NCBI RefSeq assembly: GCF_014897985.1 | Contig: NZ_JABUZA010000006.1 | Coordinates: 62,001 to 126,000, forward strand | Source: Halomonas colorata | GTDB lineage: Bacteria > Pseudomonadota > Gammaproteobacteria > Pseudomonadales > Halomonadaceae | DNA length: 64,000 nt | Direction of reading: 5' to 3' | The notes under the pieces: generated by a model | Databases searched by the model: none | Told to the model about the DNA's origin: nothing | The model's input: only the letters and a program-made list of their open reading frames with translations | Translations under genes and position numbers: made by a program | Shown here: positions 58,336 through 64,000 of the stretch, in pieces | Layout of the letters: the number at the start of each line of letters is the position of its first letter | How positions within the stretch are numbered: the stretch's first letter is position 1

Positions 58336-60070
58336 ACCCCAGCTCCTTCAAATATCCCTTCATCACGTTTTCCGCTTCGACTACTTCAGCATCCAGTTTG
58401 TGTAGCGATACCTTGTACTTGTCCCACCAGCGTTCTAGCTGGCTGATAATAGCGGCGCTGTTTTCAGCATCGGGCGCTTCTTGTTGAGCAATATTACGCA
58501 GCTGTTCTTTGGCTTGAATAGCGGGCTTGAAGTCGTAGTAGGCTTCATCACGCCGATCAAATACGCAGCTAACGTCAAACTCCATTAGGATCTCTTCGCG
58601 GATATACTCGCTTTCCACTTCCCGCACGGGGATGCCGCCGTGGAGGATGGCACGCACATCGAAGATTTCCGGCGGTGGGCTGGTGTCAGCGTAGCGGCGG
58701 ATGTTCAGGTTGTAGTCGTTCTCGGCAATCTCAGCCAGGGTGACGACCTTGGAGTAGCGCTTGATCTCGGCGTAATCGTCAAAGGTAGCAACGATTTTCT
58801 CAATATCCTGCTGACGCAGCTTGTTCTGGTTCTTGCCTTCTTCAAACTCCAGCTCGCTGTTGATAAACAGCACCTTGCCTTTACGTTCGGCGTGTTTCTG
58901 CTTATTTATAATCAGCAGGCTAGCGGGAATGCCGGTGCCGTAGAAAAGCGCCGGTGGCAAGCCAATCACGGCTTCTAGCAGGTCGTCGTTCAAAATGCCC
59001 TGACGGATGGCTTTTTCGCTGGCACCCCGGAACAGCACACCGTGTGGCATCACCACGCCCATCATGCCTTCGGCATTCAGGCTAGCGATCATGTGCTGCA
59101 CAAAGGCCAAGTCGCCGGAATCTTTGGGTGGCGTGCCGTAGGGGTAGCGGCCATAGGGGTCATTCTCGGCTTCTTCCTTGCCCCACTTCTTCAAGCTGAA
59201 CGGCGGATTGGCCAGTACCCGGTCGAAGGTCATCAGCTCACCACCTTGGGTGAGCTGAGGGTCGCCTAGCGTGTCGCCCTTACGAATATCGGCGCTGTAA
59301 ACGCCGTGCAAGAACATGTTCATCTTGCAGATGGCCCAGGTATTCAGGTTCATCTCCTGGCCAAACAGCGATAAGTTGGCCGGGTTCTCGCCATTGATGG
59401 CTAGATGATTGCGGGTTTGCACCAACATACCGCCCGACCCCGCCGTGGGGTCGTAAATGCGCATTCCCGCGTGGGGCTTGAGCAGCGATACCAGTAGCTG
59501 CACCACTTCAGAAGGCGTGTAGAACTCGCCGCCTTTTTTACCGGCACTGTCGGCGAACATCTTAATCAGGTATTCGTAGGCCGTGCCCAGCAGGTCAGGC
59601 CGCTCGAAATCCTGGTTGCGTAACCGGTAGCGGCTGAAATGGCTGAGCAGATCCCGCAGCTTCTTATCAGAGAGCTTGTTCTTAATGTTGAAGTCGATCG
59701 ATACCAGCACGCCTTCCAGCGTGGCGTTATGCTCTTCAATGGCTTCGGTGGCCTTGTTCAGCTCCGCGCCAATATCGTGCTTCAGGTCTTTGATGGCACC
59801 CCAGCGGGCGACAGGCGGGATGTAGAAGGTTTTGTCGTACTCATCTTCATCATCGGCCAGCTCACGCGCCTGGGCTTCGCTTTTGCCTTTGCTGAGGTAA
59901 TACTCAACTACCGACTCCTGGGCTTCCTCGAAGGCATCCGACAGGCGCTTCAAGAACATCATGCCGAAGATGTAATCCTTGTACTCGGACGCATCCATAT
60001 TGCCGCGTAGAATATCGGCGGCTTCCCATAAGAAGGATTCCAGCTGTTGCAGCGTAACGGTGTGGCTCAT
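58328..60070 (-). CDS. hsdM: Type I restriction-modification DNA methyltransferase subunit M
   Basis: N6-adenine methyltransferase. The start at 60070 ([21 protein letters not shown]) has GGAA 8 bases upstream, giving 580 residues; the longer frame upstream is not family-like. The N-terminal HsdM_N helical domain is followed by the SAM motif [16 protein letters not shown] and catalytic NPPF ([13 protein letters not shown]). First gene of the defence operon; protects host DNA with HsdS. Confidence 0.94.
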   Translation of the reverse strand: MSHTVTLQQLESFLWEAADILRGNMDASEYKDYIFGMMFLKRLSDAFEEAQESVVEYYLSKGKSEAQARELADDEDEYDKTFYIPPVARWGAIKDLKHDIGAELNKATEAIEEHNATLEGVLVSIDFNIKNKLSDKKLRDLLSHFSRYRLRNQDFERPDLLGTAYEYLIKMFADSAGKKGGEFYTPSEVVQLLVSLLKPHAGMRIYDPTAGSGGMLVQTRNHLAINGENPANLSLFGQEMNLNTWAICKMNMFLHGVYSADIRKGDTLGDPQLTQGGELMTFDRVLANPPFSLKKWGKEEAENDPYGRYPYGTPPKDSGDLAFVQHMIASLNAEGMMGVVMPHGVLFRGASEKAIRQGILNDDLLEAVIGLPPALFYGTGIPASLLIINKQKHAERKGKVLFINSELEFEEGKNQNKLRQQDIEKIVATFDDYAEIKRYSKVVTLAEIAENDYNLNIRRYADTSPPPEIFDVRAILHGGIPVREVESEYIREEILMEFDVSCVFDRRDEAYYDFKPAIQAKEQLRNIAQQEAPDAENSAAIISQLERWWDKYKVSLHKLDAEVVEAENVMKGYLKELGYE

Positions 60071-60239
60071 TGATGATTCCATGTATGGCGATAACCGTGG
60101 GCATGGCTGATACATAGCCCCCACAAAATAGTGAGCCGAGTTTAGCGGTGTGGGGGCATGTGGGCAAAGCCATACTCGGTTAGCAGTGTCCATTGGCCTA
60201 AAAAGGCTTAGTGAGATGGGTAGTGATATACAACGACCC

Positions 60240-60899
60240 TTAGTTACGACTAGTGCCAAACGCCCTTAAACCTAGCCCATACTGCTTTGTATTCGCTTTG
60301 CAAAAGTAAGAGGCGCGATAAAACGCCTGCTGAAAGCTGTTCACATCACCCCGTTCGATCCAATAGAACGGATGAGTAGGCACGCGAACCCATGGATCTT
60401 GTGGATTCCACGTGACCCCCAACGCGCTGTACCACGCGCGTGACACGCGACTGATGAGGTTCTCGTTTTGAGAGCATGCCTTACCAGGCATGTGATAGAC
60501 GTCACGATTCAGCAAGAGAAAGAAGTGGTAGTGCGGCTTACCGTTAAGGCCAACCTCCCGACACCACACGTAGCGCACCTTGGTATCAGGCACCCAGCCA
60601 GCTTGGCGCTTAATCTTACGATCATGTTTGATAATCGCTTTCAAGGAAGCAATGAACCTTGCGATAAGGCCTTTATGATCCTCTAACGTCATCCTGTCGC
60701 TTATTGCCGTGGGGATAACAGGATCAACCCTGAAGGCTAGCACGCGTGGGTAGTCAACGAGTGCCTTTTGCATTGTGTCGTAAAGGGCCTGAAGGTATTC
60801 ACTGGCCATTGGCAGGTGTTTCTCTTGAAGGCTTAGCCCGTTGAACATTGGGGAATTGCCAATGTTCAGGTTAGCGTTTGAGTAACGTGGTGGTAGCAT
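60240..60899 (-). CDS. Inovirus Gp2/YagK-YfjJ-type HUH protein, possible rolling-circle initiator
   Basis: 219 residues from the ATG at 60899 ([20 protein letters not shown]), with AAGGAG at the right spacing. The HUH metal motif is PHYHFFLLL (His123-Tyr-His125). A tyrosine motif YRASYFCK (Tyr194, Tyr198, Lys201) follows, matching the YxxK of nicking initiators. YfjJ-type proteins with alpA occur on P4-like islands of E. coli. It may initiate island replication or be vestigial. Followed by a tandem repeat and hairpin upstream of its start that could be its origin. Confidence 0.72.
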   Translation of the reverse strand: MLPPRYSNANLNIGNSPMFNGLSLQEKHLPMASEYLQALYDTMQKALVDYPRVLAFRVDPVIPTAISDRMTLEDHKGLIARFIASLKAIIKHDRKIKRQAGWVPDTKVRYVWCREVGLNGKPHYHFFLLLNRDVYHMPGKACSQNENLISRVSRAWYSALGVTWNPQDPWVRVPTHPFYWIERGDVNSFQQAFYRASYFCKANTKQYGLGLRAFGTSRN

Positions 60900-61036
60900 T
60901 TTAATCTCCTTGATAGGTGTAGTAGCCCACGGCTTCTGCGGCATGGGCGTTATGTCAGGCACGACGAATCCTCCAGCGGGTGCTGGATTCAATACGGTGG
61001 TGGTATATCGGTTATTAACCTTTTGGCGGCTACTTA

Positions 61037-61066
61037 GGTAAGGGGCTTGAGGCCCCTCCCCTTACC
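61037..61066. terminator. GC-rich hairpin between AlpA and the Gp2-like gene
   Basis: 9-bp stem GGTAAGGGG/CCCCTTACC enclosing a 12-base loop. On the minus strand it could terminate alpA transcription, but there is no strong T-run. As a stable stem next to an HUH initiator it could also be a nicking site. The surrounding 60900-61221 interval holds no gene I can support. Confidence 0.5.
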
Positions 61067-61069
61067 CTT

Positions 61070-61095
61070 TGATTAGATTAATTGATTAGATTAAT
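61070..61095. repeat. Two exact tandem copies of TGATTAGATTAAT
   Basis: The 13-base unit is at 61070-61082 and 61083-61095, next to the hairpin and between the Gp2-like and alpA genes. AT-rich and head-to-tail, like iterons or AlpA operator half-sites. Confidence 0.7.
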
Positions 61096-61221
61096 AATAA
61101 TTAAACAAGGGTTAGAAAGGATGATGGAAGTTCGCCGGATGCAGGTGGGTGCTAGCTGAAGTGAAGGAAAGCCAGTGGATAATCAACTCTTCAATTAAAT
61201 TAGCAAAAGCTGGTTTAATCT

Positions 61222-61419
61222 CTATAACGCTTTTTCATCTCTGCGCTCAATGCTTTCACAAATCCAGGTTTCAATTTCACTTTCGACCCAGGCAACCGCT
61301 CGGGTACCCAGTTTAATAGACTGGGGGAATTGTCCCAGGCTGATGTACTTGTAGACCGTCGATCTGGCCAGCCCAGTACGATCCATGACGTCTTTGATGC
61401 GGATCAGTTTCATGCTCAT
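61222..61419 (-). CDS. AlpA-family DNA-binding regulator
   Basis: 65 residues. Single MerR-like/Phage_AlpA helix-turn-helix: MKLIRIKDVMDRTGLARSTV with YISLGQFPQSIKLGTRAVAW (the family LGxRxVxW motif) and the terminal SEIETWI. CAGGAG lies upstream. AlpA proteins activate integrase or excisionase genes of P4-like elements, so it may control island excision. Confidence 0.9.
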   Translation of the reverse strand: MSMKLIRIKDVMDRTGLARSTVYKYISLGQFPQSIKLGTRAVAWVESEIETWICESIERRDEKAL

Positions 61420-61497
61420 GACGAACTCCTGTTATTCGTTCATGAGATGAGGCAGCTGAGTATTTTTAATTGAAGAGTGACCATAACGTTTACAGGC

Positions 61498-61977
61498 CTA
61501 TTGGTCGGCGGGCTCTGGAGATTCCTGCGCTTTGTCCTCTGGCTCAACGCTGAAAGGCAATTCAGGTGATGCGTTTGCCACATGGGGATATAGGTAATCG
61601 TAAGTGGCCTACAAGCCGCCGGTCTATTGGATCTTGGTAGCCTCTACCCACTGAAAGAACCACTTAGCCCCTCTTAAAAACCTGCTCGTTAAGGCATTCC
61701 CTTACGTTTTCATCGCCTGGTACGCGCTTGGGATTTTGCCATCGGTTGGCTGTTAGTGCTGATGCTGGGGTAAGTGGATGTCTCGGTCTACCACCATACC
61801 AATCAGCTGTTTGTGTATCACTTTTATCGTGATGATCACAACGCCTTCCAGCAACTCTTCTACGCGTCTAGCTATTAGTGCAAGGCGCACTCCAAGGCCA
61901 TTGGTGAAGGCTTGCATTTTTTTGAGAGCCGCCGCTTGTAACGAGTGGCGTGGCTTAGCGTGGCAGGTGTTTTGCAC
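61498..61977 (-). pseudogene. Interrupted reading frame, possible decayed gene
   Basis: A 160-codon frame from GTG 61977 to TAG 61498 carries four internal stops (codons 75, 92, 118, 123). The first 74 codons are open; the last open segment reads ATYDYLYPHVANASPELPFS and is acidic at its end (VEPEDKAQESPEPADQ), like a natural protein tail. The start overlaps the 3' end of the winged-helix gene by 23 bases. I do not recognise a family, and chance cannot be excluded. This covers the gene-free interval between AlpA and the large regulator. Confidence 0.3.
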
Positions 61978-63505
61978 GATGCGCCTGCCAATACGTTGTC
62001 AGGTCATAGGGTACCGACGTGTCAGTGATGATACCACTTGGAAGATAGGCCTCGTCGTTGTTGTGCAAGACATGCCCTCGCAATGACCAGGCTGGATAGG
62101 GTCGACCATGGCGATCCCGTGCGGGCGTTAACGTGTAATGTAACGCGTCAAAGTCAATATCATGGTGCCTGTCCGCCAGACACCTTAATTGTCCGTGGAA
62201 TGACTTCGCTAAGTGATGCGCGAGTTGATGGCGTAATGCCGCCTCCGGGTCTAATTGAGCATCGGGGGCATTGGGTAAGGGTTCGTCATCGCATAAGGTT
62301 CGCCATTGCGTCGATAGCATTTGCATCGCCTCGGCATGTACATGAGCGCGCAACCAGTCTGCTTGTGAGGTGTTACACGTTTCCGCGAACGCCCTGATCG
62401 ATGGGGATAGATGATGCAGCAGGGGCAGAAGAATTTCGGCGTATATGCGGGCCTTTTTGTTCTCCTCAAGCTTTTTTTCGAGCTCCTCCATCACATTTAA
62501 CTGGTTAAAAATATAAGTAGGCATGGCTGCTTGATCTGACCGTTTTGTACCAGCACTCGTGGGATTGAGCTTGTTATATCTCTCAATCAGGAAATCTTCA
62601 TATTTCAAGCAAACGCCATAAGCCATCAGCGCATCGATAAGGCCATGATTCAATTCGGTACCAACATTCCTGCTTGGCGTAGGAAAGTACAGTGCCACGA
62701 CGTTACTCTCTGGATTTCCGAGCAATGGATGGGCAAGGTTTAGTAGGTAGATCGAGGTCATGCGTTTACCTAATAGCATGCCTGCCTGGCCCGGCTGGTG
62801 ATACGCGATAATACCGAGCGTTTTGAGCTTTTTAAGTTGACCCGCAAGCTGGCTGGTCGACATACCCGTCAAACGTTGCAAGGTGATAAGGCTCAGGTCG
62901 GTCACGATGCCTGGCACCTCTGAACGCGCTAACAACACCATCAACACCAAACGATTGGCCCGTGTCAGCTGCTCTTTGCGTCGATGGCTATGGTGTAAAT
63001 TCGGCTGTCTGACCGACAGCGGTAGTTTTGTTTTTTCTTTATCGTCTCCCGATGGTTCCGGCGAAGAAGATTCTGCATGAGCCGATGCTTCTTCGTGGCT
63101 TGCCGATGAAACCGTGACCTTTGCTACGTTTTGTGACGGTGCCTTGGCCGGTACGCTGACAGCAAGCGGGTCATAGTGACTAATGTACTCAATGCGGTCT
63201 GATAAAGAGATCTCTTCGTTGGGCAGGGCTTTCAAGGTCGCAAGCAACGTCGGCGCGACGCGATATCTATAGCTCGGCCGCCCCCGTCCCTTTGCTACAG
63301 GGATCGCTTCGATAACACCCGCTTTTTTTAGTTCAAGCAGCGTCTTTTGTCCCTGGCGAAGTGGCATTTTCAACTGGGCCAACAAGGCGTTTACCGTCGC
63401 TTCTATAGACGCATGTAACCCAGTATGGCGTTCCCATTGCCATAGGAACCAACGCGCTTCAATTGGTAGCTGCATATCTTCATAATAAAACAGCTGATAG
63501 CCCAT
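61955..63505 (-). CDS. 516-residue protein with winged-helix domains, unassigned
   Basis: Not recognised as a known family. N-terminal winged helix (about 1-95) with ATVNALLAQLKMPLRQGQKT and a beta-wing GRGRPSYRYRV. A charged, flexible linker (about 115-180; SSASHEEASAHAESSSPEPS) precedes a second winged helix (about 185-255; ITLQRLTGMSTSQLAGQLKK). The C-terminal 250 residues are helical, basic and histidine-rich. No enzymatic motif is seen. By position beside AlpA and the Gp2-like gene it could be the element's replication or maintenance regulator, an inference only. An alternative ATG lies at residue 11. Confidence 0.65.
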   Translation of the reverse strand: MGYQLFYYEDMQLPIEARWFLWQWERHTGLHASIEATVNALLAQLKMPLRQGQKTLLELKKAGVIEAIPVAKGRGRPSYRYRVAPTLLATLKALPNEEISLSDRIEYISHYDPLAVSVPAKAPSQNVAKVTVSSASHEEASAHAESSSPEPSGDDKEKTKLPLSVRQPNLHHSHRRKEQLTRANRLVLMVLLARSEVPGIVTDLSLITLQRLTGMSTSQLAGQLKKLKTLGIIAYHQPGQAGMLLGKRMTSIYLLNLAHPLLGNPESNVVALYFPTPSRNVGTELNHGLIDALMAYGVCLKYEDFLIERYNKLNPTSAGTKRSDQAAMPTYIFNQLNVMEELEKKLEENKKARIYAEILLPLLHHLSPSIRAFAETCNTSQADWLRAHVHAEAMQMLSTQWRTLCDDEPLPNAPDAQLDPEAALRHQLAHHLAKSFHGQLRCLADRHHDIDFDALHYTLTPARDRHGRPYPAWSLRGHVLHNNDEAYLPSGIITDTSVPYDLTTYWQAHRAKHLPR

Positions 63506-63768
63506 TCCACCCCCGACCCAACCGTTTATTTTATCAATTTACCCTCGTTAATATTACCCTTATTCAGGAAGGTTTAATACGTGCTTTAGCTCTACATAAC
63601 AACGTCACACAACGAAGTAATGCTACTAAGTCACATGACATTATCATGCCTTTTCACGCGGGGCATTGAGCCAATATGATGAGCGGCCTATACTCGACTC
63701 TACCCTAGCCGTCGCATTGCTTTCATGCGTATCACCTTTACTGCTGACTAACGTGCAAACATTGCTTT

Positions 63769-64000
63769 ATGACAACGACTCCCCACGCGTGGATTGAACG
63801 CAACAACTCCGCACAGCTAAGATGGATTGCCGACTACCTCGGCCGCACCCATCCCGTCTTTCACCAAACGTTCATGGGTGATGCCTTAACGCAGCCTGAG
63901 CGAGTCGTTTATTTAATCGACACCATTGAAAGACACATGGTTGAACCTTGGTTTCGAGAAAATTATGGAAAATTAAGAAATGCTTGGCGGCAAAAAAAGG
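63769..64000 (+). CDS. Unassigned protein, N-terminal part (runs off the window)
   Basis: Starts MTTTPHAWIERNNSAQLRWI and stays open for 77 codons to the window end, through IADYLGRTHPVFHQTF and RVVYLIDTIERHMVEPWF. No strong ribosome site precedes the ATG. It is divergent from the winged-helix gene; the 263-base gap 63506-63768 holds AT-rich promoter-like sequence but no clear motif. No family recognised from this part. Confidence 0.55.
   Translation, partial: MTTTPHAWIERNNSAQLRWIADYLGRTHPVFHQTFMGDALTQPERVVYLIDTIERHMVEPWFRENYGKLRNAWRQKK

Larger units (their letters stand above)
40317..64000. mobile_element. Genomic island integrated at the 3' end of yicC (right border outside the window)
   Basis: The core gene order stops at yicC. 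What follows is an integrase facing inward, SOS mutagenesis genes, phage-like recombination genes, a type I restriction operon with toxin-like genes, and a Gp2/AlpA replication-regulation block. Known mobilizable islands of the MGIVflInd1 type use the 3' end of yicC as target, so the left att site is probably in the last bases of yicC (about 40295-40316). I could not define the core repeat because the right end is not in the window. No tRNA gene is seen at this border. Confidence 0.75.

Overview
This window reads as a chromosomal segment from a gammaproteobacterium, most likely a Halomonas-type organism (Halomonadaceae/Oceanospirillales). The basis is the order mnmG-rsmG-parA-parB-atpIBEFHAGDC, a Crc-like ExoIII homologue beside pyrE, an NhaD antiporter, and overall protein character. 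The genus is an inference; no rRNA marker is present.

Layout. Positions 1-2.5 kb (minus strand) hold a clc-hemJ-thiD operon, with thiD cut by the window start. Positions 2.6-6.7 kb (plus) hold argC, erpA and a polar amino-acid ABC importer (binding protein, permease, ATPase). Positions 6.8-7.2 kb are a gene-free, AT-rich stretch with many DnaA boxes directly upstream of mnmG, the oriC position known from E. coli. Next come mnmG, rsmG, the parAB segregation genes and the complete nine-gene F1Fo ATP synthase operon with a clear TTGAAG-17-TATAAT promoter. Positions 19-40.3 kb are ordinary core genes: mgtE, a PAP2 phosphatase, a CDF cation exporter, uppP-apbE-glmU-glmS (cell-wall precursor supply), nhaD, a CBS protein, an OmpR-type two-component pair, a GNAT protein, a c5-type cytochrome, rep, trmL, pyrE, crc, rph and yicC.

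From just after the yicC stop codon (about 40.32 kb) to at least the window end there is a genomic island. It opens with a P4-type tyrosine integrase beside yicC, whose 3' end is a known target for some mobilizable islands. Going inward: an unassigned pair of a cytosolic protein plus a four-helix membrane protein; a LexA-controlled umuDC pair; a phage/ICE-like recombination module (DUF932 protein, ERF annealing protein, YqaJ exonuclease, broken radC); a large minus-strand defence operon (hsdM-hsdS-ImmA/IrrE regulator-PIN-hsdR-YgjP peptidase-RloC-like zinc-hook ATPase); and a replication/regulation block (HUH-type Gp2-like initiator, AlpA regulator, a decayed frame, a large winged-helix protein). 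The right border is not in the window.

How the parts work together. The core half joins replication origin, segregation, ATP synthesis and envelope precursor supply. The island looks like a mobile element carrying SOS mutagenesis, its own annealing/exonuclease pair and layered anti-phage functions: DNA restriction, a putative toxin-antitoxin pair, and a possible tRNA-cutting backup. The least explained pieces are the membrane/cytosolic pair at 41.9-43.2 kb, the 516-residue winged-helix protein, and the repeats around the Gp2-like initiator.
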